From Chlorops oryzae (taxonomy: Eukaryota; Arthropoda; Insecta; Diptera; Chloropidae), in assembly GCA_020466095.1 (NCBI GenBank), contig CM035806.1, forward strand, positions 95,177,803 through 95,241,802: a stretch of 64,000 nt of DNA. The letters are read 5' to 3'. This document shows positions 54,917 through 64,000 of the stretch, one piece after another. The position numbers and the translations under genes were made by a program. How positions within the stretch are numbered: position 1 is the first letter of the stretch; every line of letters starts with the position of its first letter. The notes under the pieces were generated by a model. It saw only the letters and a list, made by a program, of their open reading frames with translations. It had not been told where the DNA came from and searched no databases.

Positions 54917-55892
54917 AACAAGTAACAAAGTTGACATCGGCTAAGCCGATTGCACACATACCTTTTCCTCAACCTAAAATATGTTAAAACATTACCCTAA
55001 CAAAAATTCCTGCAGCTTTTGTTGTTCTAGCTTGGATATCTAGTTATACCTTATCTGTACTTCGATTTAGCTTCTCAAACTCGAAATTATTATTAAGCAC
55101 AAAATTGTCACGATGGTGGTCATGTTCAAATTTTAACCGTAAGAGCACATTATATCTAGCTGCGAAATATTCAAATCAAAATAGTGAAAAAAATTTTTTT
55201 TGGCGAATTTCGCGAATTGTGGTCATGACCAAATTTTAACCGTTAGAGGACATTATATCTAGCTGCGAAATATTCAAATCAAAATAGTGAAAATCAAATT
55301 TTTGCGAATTTCGCGAATAGTGGTCTTGAGCAAATTTTAACCGTTAGAGGACATTATATCTAGCTGCGAAATACTCAATTCAAAATAGTGAAAACAATTT
55401 TTTTTGGCGAATTTCGCGAATTGTGGTCATGGTCAAAAATTAACCATAAGTGACGACTTTATTTGGCGGCTAAATACACAATCATAAGAAGCAAAAAAAT
55501 GATTTTTTTATACAGAAATGAGAGTAAGAGAAAGAGTGTTTTTTTTCTAATGTGTAGGATGATGACCATAGTTATAGCGATGTCTCAACTTTTTTTCAGC
55601 CAAAGCTTAAGTCTACATAGTAGCTATACGCACACCAATTTTCAATATGCTGGGATGATTTCTGAACAACTTCCCACGATATACAGTTTTTCGGACATTT
55701 ACCTGGTTCAAGTCCATGCCAAATTTCAATATGATATCTTTCATGGCTTTGGAGTAAATTACGAAAAATAAAAGTGTGACCGACAGACAGACATGGCTAG
55801 ATCGACTTCTTTTGTCACCCTGATCAAGAATATATATATATATATACTCCGTGGCAAACTTAATATACCCTTTCCTTCGGAAAAGGTATAAT
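54917..55892 (-). mobile_element. DINE-1-like element, third subfamily, with internal tandem repeat
   Basis: On the minus strand it starts ATTATACCTTTTCCGAAGGA (a hairpin with GGGTATATTAAG), then a TA microsatellite, GATCAGGGTGACAAAAGAAG, ATGTCTGTCTGTCGGTCACA and a run of 104-bp repeats, and ends with a perfect stem-loop (ATCGGCTTAGCCGAT, 54936-54950 as complement) and TTACTTGTT. The order again matches DINE-1/INE-1. Confidence 0.75.
55115..55450. repeat. Tandem array of ~103-bp units
   Basis: GTGGTCATG/GTGGTCTTG starts at 55115, 55219, 55320 and 55423 (periods 104, 101 and 103). Each unit has ATTATATCTAGCTGCGAAAT and GCGAATTTCGCGAAT. The three full units are about 90% alike. Confidence 0.88.
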
Positions 55893-56026
55893 AAGATTGC
55901 ACACAACGTGTTTCAAATTTGATCTGTTCTGCTGCTTGAAAACATCAATTTTAAATAGGGCCGGGTAAATGTTTTTGAATTTTTTCTGTAAGTGAAAATA
56001 GCTTGACGTAAAGAAAAAGTGATAAA

Positions 56027-57124
56027 TAGGGCAACAGAAATTATTTGTATACATAAAAAATATTTTTAAAATATTTTAAAAAAAAAAAAAATTATTTTAC
56101 TCTTCTCAAATATATCAAATATTTTCTAAAAAATCAATCATGTCTTTATGGAATTTTTTATTTGAAATTTAGAATAGTTTTGACTTCTCCAAACTAGCCA
56201 CAATTTTTGTGATGCCGAAAGCGAAGGAATCTATTTCGAGCTTTTTTCGCCGCACCGAAGCGGAGAACCCAAACGTTCTTCGGACTGATGGCTCAGCACT
56301 TTTTTGCATATTATAAAAAAAAATTTTATTATTCATTGCAATAAAATAGACTAAAGATATTAGTAAAATTTTTTACTTTATAATATTAACTGGACCGTAG
56401 AGCACTCAATAGGCAAAAGCTTTTGCTATACTTTTACGTCCATGCCTGCACAACATACGCTTCTTTCACGGCCAAATAATAAACTATAAAAGTATTAAGT
56501 GGAGGTCCCATCTAGGAAATTTCTTTTGTTTTAGCCTAAAGTTTGCAACTCCAAATTCTATTGAAGTTGGATAATATCGATGGTGGTCTAAAAAAAAAAA
56601 ACAAAACAAAACAAAATTTATTGTGTTCAAAAACGATTTCCAAACGTGCTTAAATACAAAAGACCGCAAGGGCGGATTGAGACAATTTGCCATCCTAGGC
56701 AGTTGCGATTTTGCCGCCTCAGACATCAGCCCAATTTTCGCTCTTTCTTTTATTCACGGCCAGAATTTGACCCCGAAAATTTGCCGCTCTAGGCAGCAGC
56801 ATATGTTGACTATTCGGTAAATCCGCCATCGAAGGACCGATATCAAATCCTTCATTAAAAATAGTTGCACGTTATTTTGGTTAATTTTGGACCGATCAGA
56901 ACCGTAGGACGAAAAGCAATTAGAAACGAAAAACGTTTCTTCAAATCAATACGCCTATTGCGGAGAAAAATTTTCTTTTTTATCGTACATATTTTAATAT
57001 TTAAGAAAATATTTCGCCATATTTAAAAAATACTTTTATAAAACAAAAAATTTTCGACTCAAAAAAAAAAATATTTCAAAGTAATTTTTTAAAATTTTTT
57101 TCGTTAATATTTTCTGTTGCCCTA
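56027..57124. mobile_element. Non-autonomous hAT element with two nested insertions
   Basis: TAGGGCAACAGAAA at 56027 and its complement CTGTTGCCCTA at 57124 are the ends, with A-rich subterminal stretches that are also inverted. Flanks are GTGATAAA (56019-56026) and GTGATAAT (57384-57391, now displaced by a later MITE), a 7/8-bp duplication. No transposase frame is present. Confidence 0.7.
56667..56831. mobile_element. Small hAT-like MITE nested inside, imperfect 8-bp duplication
   Basis: CAAGGGCGGATT at the left and AATCCGCCATCG at the right; flanks AAAGACCG (56659-56666) and AAGGACCG (56832-56839) differ by one base. The interior has GCCGCC and TAGGCAG words on both sides, common in insect hAT MITEs. 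Confidence 0.65.
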
Positions 57125-57128
57125 GTGA

Positions 57129-57378
57129 CAAGGTGTATTTAATAAGGTGATAGCAGTTCTACAACAAATACGACTCGACAAAAACAACAGGGAGGATTTT
57201 GTTGGGCTGAGTACGTCCAAATGTCAAATATGTTGTGAATACAGAAATTTTAATATCAACTAATGAATTCAAAAAACAAAATTTGAAGAAAAAAAAAATT
57301 GTGACATTTATACAAGAAAATAATAAAATAAGAAGAAGACATATGGGTTACTGCTACCACCTTATTAAATACACCTTT
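57129..57378. mobile_element. MITE with perfect 9-bp duplication
   Basis: The ends are CAAGGTGTATTTAATAAGGT and the complement of AAAGGTGTATTTAATAAGGT, about 26 bp in all. CCCTAGTGA flanks both sides (57120-57128 and 57379-57387). It inserted into the right end of the hAT element, which dates it as younger. A Mutator-like origin fits the 9-bp duplication. Confidence 0.85.
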
Positions 57379-57387
57379 CCCTAGTGA

Positions 57388-57478
57388 TAATTTTTATACC
57401 CGACACACTCTGTGTCGAGGGTATATTGCGTTTGTGTGGTTGTGTGTAACACCCAGAACCAGTTGAGATAGACTAGAG
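57388..57478 (+). mobile_element. DINE-1-like fragment (5' part)
   Basis: TTTTTATACCCGACACACTC with its hairpin, then GTGTGTAACACCCAGAACCA. It breaks off near 57478 at a pogo-like end. Confidence 0.7.
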
Positions 57479-57485
57479 GAAGGGC

Positions 57486-58062
57486 GGGTAATTTGGTATA
57501 CGTAATAGTTTTTTGCCGCCAACAACTACAATTTTTATCTGATTGAAATACTATTGAACTATTGATATAATATGAATGTTAGGCACACACTACGTTAACA
57601 GTTTGAGCGTTGGGGCTCCTTGTTTTTGACATATTTATCAATATATAAAAAAAACTCGAATATCGGCAATTGCAAAATTTGGAGGGTAATGTGGTACACC
57701 AGGTCTGTTAATGTGGTATAGTATACCACAACACCTGTAATTATTATTTTTTTTTCTAATAAATAAGTTGTGGTTTAGGTTTTATTTATTTATTTATGTT
57801 TTTAGAAAGATAAAAGATTATTTGCAAGAATTGCAAAAAAAAATGGCACTGCGATTTGGAATACATTTTTCATGAGCCCAAACGAGCTCGCATTGCAGAC
57901 ATGTGACCCATGCTATAATAACTGCATCGTCCCCATAGGCTTTATCGCCTTAATTACACAGAGCTTCTTTTGTTGGTGGAAAATCCGAATATTCCTCACC
58001 TGTTGTGTCATTTAATATTATGTTTTCGCCACTATCGGTAGCCTATACCACAATACCCGCAC
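57486..58062 (-). mobile_element. Pogo-like deletion derivative keeping a PHD-like finger
   Basis: GGCGGGTAATTTGGTATACG at the left and the complement of GCGGGTATTGTGGTATAGGC at the right look like a diverged terminal repeat. On the minus strand a frame near 57960-57840 reads W-V-T-C-L-Q-C-E-L-V-W-A-H-E-K-C and F-F-C-N-S-C-K then a stop, the C-x-x-C...W-x-H-x-x-C...C-x-x-C pattern that ends some Tigger/pogo transposases. The DDE core is gone. Similarity to other proteins is from memory only. Confidence 0.5.
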
Positions 58063-58278
58063 TCGTGTTGATTCAAAGAATTACTGATTTTCAAGAAAGT
58101 ATTAATTTTTTTTTAACTACGATTTATACCCTGCTTTAAGAAAACAGTTTCTTGTTACATAAATGTAAGCTTCATGAAGTTTAAAACATTTTTTAAATTA
58201 AAAAGTTCAGTTTTTAGTTGAGCTAAAAAAAAACACGAACACACTTCCACGCAGTTTCTTCCCAACATTCGTCTTCAA
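58063..58278. other. AT-rich sequence, possible remains of BEL/Pao 2 3' end
   Basis: No match to the 5' side of BEL/Pao 2 is seen, so no LTR can be called. Nothing coding. Confidence 0.3.
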
Positions 58279-58848
58279 CTAATCGTTGACGAACAAAGGA
58301 CATAGTTTTACGATAGACCGTCGATATACACCCTTGCGCATAGAAACATCAACAGCACGCACCAAACAATCGTCTCTGGGATACGTTTGAATAATTCGAC
58401 CCAACAACCACTGGGATGACGGTATTGCATCATCTTTGACCACCACGACGTAATCAATCTTTGCGTTGGCGATCTTGTGTAACCATTTTGGCCGGCGACG
58501 TAACTGATGAAAATAGTCCGATGACCACTTGCTCCAGAAATTTCTGACAAGTCCTTGAAGAAAATTCCAACGTGCCGTCGCGGACACTTTCTTGCCATCG
58601 TCTGGTATCGATTGAACCGCTCTGAAAATGAGAAAATGGGCTGGTGTTAGTGAATCCTCATCACATTCGAATCGCTGACACAATGACCGGGAGCTGACGC
58701 AGGCTTCAGTCTGGCATAAAACCGAGGAATGTTTCTCAAAGGTTACAAATGCGCCTCCCAATACTCGCCGGAGATGATATTTTACGGTTTTAACACCAGC
58801 CTCCCTAATCCGCCGAAATGGGGAGTGTAAGGTGGCGTGAAATGCCAT
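58279..58848 (-). pseudogene. BEL/Pao 2 integrase C-terminal domain
   Basis: L-T-P-A-H-F-L-I, then R-R-R-P-K-W, then D-Y-V-V-V-K-D-D-A-I-P-S-S-Q-W, L-G-R-I-I-Q-T-Y-P and V-R-A-V-D-V-S-M-R-K-G-V-Y-R-R form the usual C-terminal region. The frame ends at 58279. Confidence 0.78.
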
Positions 58849-59017
58849 TCGATGCCAAATTCGCTTGATTCCTCCTGAATTGCCTCCTGGAGCCCCTTTG
58901 AAGAGTATAGTTTTCTTAAATCGCGAATATATTGATCGGCTCCCATGAAATTTTAGCCATTATCGCTGTATATTTTACGGCACAATCCTCGTCGAGCAAC
59001 AAAACGCCTTAACGCTG

Positions 59018-59592
59018 CTATAAAAGCCTGTGTAGAGAGATCGGAGACTGCCTCCAAGTATATTGCCTTTCTAGCCAAGCATATAAGCCTCGTCCCTTCC
59101 AAGATCGCACGTTGAATGGGCCACAAAAGTCAGTTCCCGTATTAGAAAAAGGTAAAGTTGGCTGCATCCTTGCGCTCGGAAGTTGCCCCATCCGCTGTTT
59201 ATACGGTACTCGACGTTGTCGGACGCATGTGGTGCACCGAAACACACAGCGGTGAACAGCGTGCGCACAACCGATGATGAAATATTTAAGCGAGGCTAGA
59301 TATTTAGTATGACGATTTCCACTGTGCAGGTTTAAACTATGGCATTCCTCTATTATAAGTTGAGTTAAGTGATGATTCTTTTGAAGGATTAGTGGGAACT
59401 GTTGGTCGTAAGGAATTGTGGCGTTCTTGAGCCGACTATCCAATCGTAATAAGCCTTGTTGATCCTGGAAAACGTTAGACCATAAAGCTTGCTGCGCTTC
59501 GGAAATGATTTGTTATTTCGAACACGATCCAAATCCTCATGAAATGATGATTCTTGGCTAAGCTTAATAGCCACGTTGAATTCATTCTTCAA
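59018..59592 (-). pseudogene. BEL/Pao 2 integrase, partial
   Basis: The zinc-binding part (H-H-L-T-Q-L-I-I-E-E-C-H, then C-T-T-C-V-R-Q-R-R) and G-T-D-F-C-G-P (first Asp of the DDE core) are present. The rest of the core is broken up between 59018 and 58848; fragments of it, such as Y-S-D-N-G and N-F-M-G-A, can be guessed near 58945 but not reliably. Confidence 0.7.
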
Positions 59593-59685
59593 TTCATCCA
59601 GCCTGAACCATCCGGTGTTTCTTTCAGGCGCATAAATATTATATAAATATTATAGCTAATCTTTTGATTCGGGCAAGAACTCTTA

Positions 59686-60276
59686 TCATTCTCTGAAGCC
59701 TTGAAAAGCGTATTCCTGATACACATCTTGCCTTTGGACATAGGAAATGTTGATTGTAGCTTCGGCTTGCTCGTTTATTTCAGTTTTTGGTATGGGGAAT
59801 AAATTCACTTCAAGATTTTTCAAAAAATCTGGACCATTACACCAAATATCCAAATTTGCTAACTTCCGCGGTGGAATTCCTCTAGTGGCCACGTCTGCTG
59901 GATTTATATGAGTTGGTATATAATTCCACGAGCTGGCTTCTGTCGCGGCAAGTATTTCGTTTACTCGGTTGTCGATAAATATCTCGCGACGTTTGGTTGG
60001 ACTGCCGTTGATCCAGCAAAGTACTGCCGTGGAGTCGCTCCATGCACATATTTCTGGCGGATCGTCCTGCCATTCTTGCAACACCTTCGTGGTTAACTGG
60101 GCCGCCAACAGAGCTGCACATAACTCGAGCCTTGGAATCGTCTGTTTCGGCTTAATCGGTGCTACCCGAGTTTTGCTTACGAGTAAAGATACATTTACTT
60201 CCAAATCGTTTTGATAAATGCGAGAATAAATTACGGCTGCGTATACGTGCTGCGATGCATCCGCGAACACATGCAA
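59686..60276 (-). pseudogene. BEL/Pao 2 RNase H / Pao domain
   Basis: H-V-F-A-D-A-S-Q-H-V-Y-A-A-V, then K-T-R-V-A-P-I-K, I-P-R-L-E-L-C-A-A-L-L and A-W-S-D-S-T-A-V-L-C-W-I, then I-N-P-A-D-V-A-T-R-G. These are the conserved RNase H blocks of BEL/Pao elements, with the acidic residues present. Stops lie on either side. Confidence 0.8.
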
Positions 60277-60393
60277 TTGTACACGCGAACCCCGTCTAAA
60301 TCGAATCCACCTGGGAATTTGAATAGGTTCGTCGCGCGTATCCTTAATAAATTCATTCCATTGATTAATGAGATTTTTCGGTAGGGGATCGTC

Positions 60394-61163
60394 TCATTTA
60401 AGTCCCTCGCTCCAAAGCTGCCTGAGGAACAGCTTCAAATAAATGGTAGATGGCGCCAACCATCCAAAAGGATCAAATATCCTAGCAACCATTGACAATA
60501 TCAAGAGTTTAGTCACACCTTCTTCAATTGGATGCCAAAATGTTCGAAAATAAAAGGTGTCCTGCTGCATATGCCATAACAGCCCGAGCGTTCTTATGCC
60601 TTTCTCGCTGCTGAAGGTTTTTTGAAAGCAAGTTTCTTGATCATTACTCGCAATTGAATCTAGGAATAATTGACTATTGGAAACCCATTTTCGTAGCCTC
60701 ATTCCCGCTGATTTTAGCAAATTTATAAGGCCTTGTGTGATATCCAAGGACTCTTGTAGAGAATGTTCACCGCCTATGTAGTCATCCATATAAAACTGCT
60801 CCATTAGACGCTTTGATGGTGCTGTTTCAGATTGTTAAGTGCAATTTCTTTTAGCACTCTCGTCGCCAAAAAAGATGCTGGACCCGTACCGTACTTGAGC
60901 GTATTCAATCTGAACAGCTCGATAGGCTCATTGTCGTTTTCTCCCCAATATATGCATTGATATCGTTTGTCTGCTTCTGTCACCCAGATCTGCCTATACA
61001 TCTGTGCGATATCTGCGCAAAATGCAAATTGGATTTTTCTAAATCGAACGAGCAGAGAGAACAAATCACTTTGAATCACCAGAAACATCCTTGACGTGTA
61101 TAGTCGCCGTTGGCAATAATGTAAATGCACTTGAAGTTCCAGCATGACAATCTGAATTAGCAA
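60394..61163 (-). pseudogene. BEL/Pao 2 reverse transcriptase
   Basis: F-C-A-D-I-A-Q-M-Y-R-Q-I-W-V, then R-L-N-T-L-K-Y-G-T-G-P-A-S-F-L-A, then (in the next frame, after 60804) F-Y-M-D-D-Y-I-G-G, the catalytic box with Tyr-Met-Asp-Asp. L-G-L-L-W-H and F-D-P-F-G-W-L-A-P follow. Two frames are needed. The N-terminal part is deleted. Confidence 0.78.
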
Positions 61164-61181
61164 TCATCGTGTAGCAAAGTA

Positions 61182-62248
61182 TTATGCAATCTCGGAGCAT
61201 TTCTTGCAGTGTGTGTATTTACAATCGTTGATTTTGTGCCTTACGCGAGAGCAATTGGCACACATACCGCTTGCGTTGATGAATTCGATCCTTTTAGGTA
61301 CCGTGAGCCCCTTAAAAACGCTGCACTGATAGAGTGCATGATCCTGATTACATTTTATGCACCTTATAATTTCGGCCGCATACACTGCACGATCCGATTG
61401 TTTTGTGTTTCTATTTGCGCTTGCTCCTTCGTGTGAAGTGGAATGAAGATATACCCTTTCTCTAACTCGCTCATCAAGAAAATTCAAAAATTCGCTAATT
61501 CCTGCTGTCCTATTTTGTCTCACGCGCGCCCATAGCACCCTAGAACCGTTATTGAGCTTCCTTCTAAGCTTGTACAAAAGAATGCCGTCCCAAAAGGTTA
61601 CTGGCTGTTTCAACGCTCGCAGAGCATTGTAGTTTTCGTTGATTCCGTTATAAAAAGCTTTAAGCTCGTCCAGCTTTCCAGATTTTAACGAAGGAATTTC
61701 AAGCATTCCTTGCAAATGGTAATCGATGATTGCCGACGTATCGTTATACTTAGAGCAGAGGATATTCCAGGCTATCCCAAAATTTTCTCGCTGGAAGGAA
61801 GATGCCTGATAAGCGACAGCGCTTCGTCCTTTACGCGTCCGTGCAGGTGTTCCATTTTTTCGAAGCCGCTTAAGCCTTCTCTTTCCACGATTAATGACTG
61901 AAATAAATCACGAAAGCGAATCCACTCGTAAAGTTTTCTATTAAATTCAGGAATACTTATCTGTGATAATGGTGGTGCTCGATTAGTACCACTGTTCGAG
62001 TTACGAATCACATCCAGAAGACCCCTTTGACTGTTAATAAGGCTGTCAATCGCTACCTTAAGGTTCGAGTTTGTATACGAGGAGGAACGCTCGCCTGCTT
62101 CCAATCGTTGAAGCATGCTTGCCTCCGCTACCTCCAATCCTATCTCTTCTTCAATATGCGCTTGAATTCTTTCAAACGTTTCCAAGAGGTAATCTAATCG
62201 CTCGTATCGCACCTTAATTTCCTCGTATGGAATGTCTTCATCGTTCAT
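61182..62248 (-). pseudogene. BEL/Pao 2 gag and zinc knuckles
   Basis: Starts M-N-D-E-D-I-P-Y-E-E and has the BEL gag block P-E-F-N-R-K-L-Y-E-W-I-R-F-R-D-L-F. After a break near 61740 the C-terminal part carries C-I-K-C-N-Q-D-H-A-L-Y-Q-C and C-A-N-C-S-R-V-R-H-K-I-N-D-C. The following protease is deleted. Confidence 0.75.
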
Positions 62249-62360
62249 AAATGTCTCTATGCGTGTGAGCTGTCCTTTAACGACACCACATTAGCGTATA
62301 CGCTTATCCATCTTGTTTTACGCAATCCGCTGAGCATCCGGCTCAAACTGGACCAATGTA

Positions 62361-62678
62361 CACCTAAGTCTGTTTTTACACGGTAGATTGGTTCCAGAAG
62401 AAGCCGTGTAAAAAAAAACCGTGTAAAAAAAGACATTGATCGTATACAAAAATGGGTGATTTGTCGATGGTTTCAGACTTTTTTCTTTCATAAATACTTT
62501 TTTGTGATATGAACATACTTCGCAAAAATTAAATTTGACAAAAAAAAATTTAAGTACATAAAATTTCAAATCGTGCTAAATGGAATAAAATCGTGTAAAA
62601 AAATTAAAATATTCAATTTTCAAACCGTGTTATATCAAAACCGTGTAAAAAAAGACCGTGTAAAAACAGACTTAGGTG
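62361..62678. mobile_element. TA-flanked MITE near the 5' end of BEL/Pao 2
   Basis: CACCTAAGTCTGTTTTTACA (62361) and its complement at 62678 match over about 23 bp without error. TA flanks both (62359-62360 and 62679-62680). CCGTGTAAAAA words repeat at least five times inside. It has the Tc1/mariner/pogo pattern and no protein. Confidence 0.88.
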
Positions 62679-62680
62679 TA

Positions 62681-62945
62681 CGTTGAAATGATCGAAGTGG
62701 ACTGTATTTTTTATGTAAACGATGTTCTATTTAATTACTTAATTTAAATTCAACCAAAAACAAGCTATTTTACAAATCGTTCTTTTTCAACAACGAGCTC
62801 TCCTCTTCTTCTTCGATCGCGATCAGCTGTCTCTTCCTGTCTTCGAATCCTAATGACTCGTAATTATTATATGAAATACCAGGGTTGCATGTTAATCGTT
62901 AAATACAATCGCATAGACCGCCAACTGTTGCGTCATATCGCAATC
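62681..62945. other. Possible LTR or leader of BEL/Pao 2
   Basis: Sequence between the MITE and a LINE fragment. On the minus strand TGACGCAACAGTTGGCGGTC near 62935 and a GCAACCCTGGTA word recall the LTR of BEL/Pao 1 (GACGCAACAG, GCAACCCTGATC), but no second copy is present to prove it. Confidence 0.35.
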
Positions 62946-63140
62946 AGAAGCAATAGCTAATCTTCTAGATTTCATCAGCAACAAAACCAATGTCCTATTT
63001 CTGGGAGATTTTAATGCGAAATGTACTGCTTGGGGAGATTCGGTAAACAAATCCAAAGGTATTGCTCTTCATAAGCTTCTTAGTAACTCAAACCTAATCT
63101 GCTTTAACGATAAATCGCCTACGTTTAAAAGTGATAGTAA
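62946..63140 (+). pseudogene. Jockey/I-type LINE endonuclease fragment
   Basis: L-F-L-G-D-F-N-A-K-C-T-A-W-G-D (the G-D-F-N-A-K motif with active-site Asp and Asn), then G-I-A-L-H-K-L-L and L-I-C-F-N-D-K-S-P-T-F. The fragment is about 65 codons, open until it meets a terminal-repeat-like sequence near 63141. Confidence 0.65.
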
Positions 63141-64000
63141 AGGGTTTTCCATTGGGGACTATCCATTTGTTTCTTTAATGTAAACGCACCGTTAAGGTCT
63201 TTTGACATTCTGTAAACGTCAGATTGCTCATTAAGGTCTACCATTTCATCATGGTGAGTTACACGAATCAACAACGTTTCCAAATTATTAAAGCGTACTA
63301 TCAAAATTTTGAGTCAGTCGCTGCAACTTTAAGAGCGCTAACTCCGATTTTTGGTCGTTATAATCGTCCCACTCGTGCCGCAATTCTTAGTTTAGTGCAC
63401 AAATTTGAATCCACGTTTTCGCTGCACAATGTTCCCGTGCCAGTGAGACAAAGATTAGGACTGAGTGCTGAAAATATCGCGGCCGTAAGTGCATCCGTTC
63501 AGAACGACCCAAATCAGTCAATTCCACGTCGTTCACAGGAATTGGGCATCGCACAAACCACATTGTGGCGTATTTTGCGCAAGGATCTTGGCCTGCACCC
63601 GTATAAATTCAAGTTGACTCAAGAACTAAAACCACTTGACCATTTTAAGCGCCGCACATTCTCAAATTGGGCCCTGGAAATCCTTGAAGCTGATCCGGAT
63701 TTTCATCGCAAAATCATCTTCAGCGATGAAGCGCATTTCTGGTTGAATGGCTTTGTCAATATGCAAAATATGCGTTATTGGTCGGGTGCAAACCCACATG
63801 TGTTGCACGAGACACAACTTCATCCCAAAAAATTGACTGTTTGGTGCGGATTTCATGCCGGCGGCATCATTGGGCCATATTTTGGTCGAAAATTGGGTTC
63901 AACGTATCGATCGCTGCAAGCGCGCCCGTGGAGGACATATGAACGAAATAGAGTTCCATTCGTAATGGTATTGGGTGTACTTTAATATGAAATAAATGTT
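63141..64000 (+). mobile_element. Tc1/mariner-superfamily element, runs off the window
   Basis: GGTTTTCCATTGGGGACTAT at 63139-63158 is a plausible left terminal repeat. The transposase follows; the right end is beyond 64000. The copy is internally deleted. Confidence 0.6.
63251..63935 (+). pseudogene. Tc1/mariner-superfamily transposase, internally deleted
   Basis: I prefer the ATG at 63251 (M-V-S-Y-T-N-Q-Q-R-F), just before the first helix-turn-helix, to the earlier one at 63224. Two helix-turn-helix regions are followed by R-I-L-R-K-D-L-G-L-H-P-Y-K, then I-I-F-S-D-E-A-H-F-W-L-N-G (first catalytic Asp) and K-K-L-T-V-W-C-G. The part with the second and third catalytic residues is deleted near 63890; the sequence then rejoins in another frame at S-R/A-R-G-G-H-M-N-E-I-E-F-H-S and a stop, the usual C-terminus. 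The protein cannot be active. Confidence 0.75.

Larger units (their letters stand above)
58279..62290 (-). mobile_element. BEL/Pao retrotransposon 2, decayed and internally deleted
   Basis: Minus-strand order: gag (62248-61772), gag with zinc knuckles (61715-61182), reverse transcriptase (61163-60394), RNase H/Pao domain (60276-59686), integrase (59592-59018), integrase C-terminal domain (58848-58279). The protease region between gag and reverse transcriptase is missing, and stops or shifts separate every piece. No LTR pair could be defined. It differs clearly in sequence from BEL/Pao 1. Confidence 0.8.

Noticed and set aside
1..64000. tRNA, rRNA or snRNA genes
   Set aside because: I looked for A/B-box-like words such as GGTTCGA(A/T)TCC and cloverleaf pairing and saw none that hold up by eye; a covariance search would be needed to exclude them fully.

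Overview
This window looks like a fly (Diptera, probably an acalyptrate such as a tephritid) nuclear genome. It is AT-rich and has spliceosomal introns, many microsatellites, a 100-N scaffold gap (18125-18224), and an insect-type mix of hAT, mariner, pogo, BEL/Pao, gypsy-like, LOA, I-like, CR1/Jockey-like and DINE-1-like elements. There is no sign of bacterial operons, CRISPR arrays, rRNA or tRNA.

Only one host protein-coding gene can be supported. Three exons on the + strand (42145-42288, 52478-53033, 54390-54718) join in phase into the first 343 residues of a zyxin (Zyx) orthologue. The LIM-domain exons must lie beyond 64000. Intron 1 is 10.2 kb and intron 2 is 1.36 kb, and both are largely made of mobile elements. 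The disordered N-terminal half holds seven Y-x-N motifs.

Everything else is a layered mosaic of mobile elements. Region 1-13 kb holds a complete hAT element with an intact transposase frame (2558-4740), a LOA-type LINE fragment broken by a deleted LTR element (5583-6686) and a pogo-like MITE, a 143-bp tandem repeat, and a hAT MITE carrying a pogo MITE (12444-13384). Region 13-23 kb is non-coding: microsatellites, fold-back elements, and a duplicated segment (18.7 and 20.4 kb) whose two copies give filled and empty insertion sites. Region 23.7-34.2 kb is best read as one CR1/Jockey-like LINE on the minus strand, split by a nearly full BEL/Pao element (25.8-31.6 kb) and a mariner copy (32.1-33.1 kb). 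Region 34.3-39.05 kb is a LOA-clade LINE (minus), followed by the 3' end of an I-like LINE (plus, to 40.03 kb). Intron 1 of Zyx contains two TTAA-flanked elements with a second nested inverted repeat, several DINE-1-like copies (one head-to-head pair), a decayed copy of an unnamed arthropod multicopy protein family (47.6-49.0 kb) and a solo LTR. Downstream of exon 3 come another DINE-1-like element, a triple-nested hAT/MITE stack, a pogo derivative keeping a PHD-like finger, a second and more decayed BEL/Pao element (58.3-62.3 kb) and a Tc1/mariner-type transposase (63.1 kb to the end).

Many element boundaries are set by target-site duplications read directly from the sequence (8 bp for hAT, TA for Tc1/mariner/pogo, TTAA, 4 bp for LTR elements, 9 bp for two MITEs), so the insertion order can be partly reconstructed. 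I found no clear new enzymatic system. The most unusual items are the unnamed protein family at 47.6-49.0 kb, the two TTAA elements with nested inverted repeats, the head-to-head DINE-like hairpin, and the Y-x-N array in Zyx.
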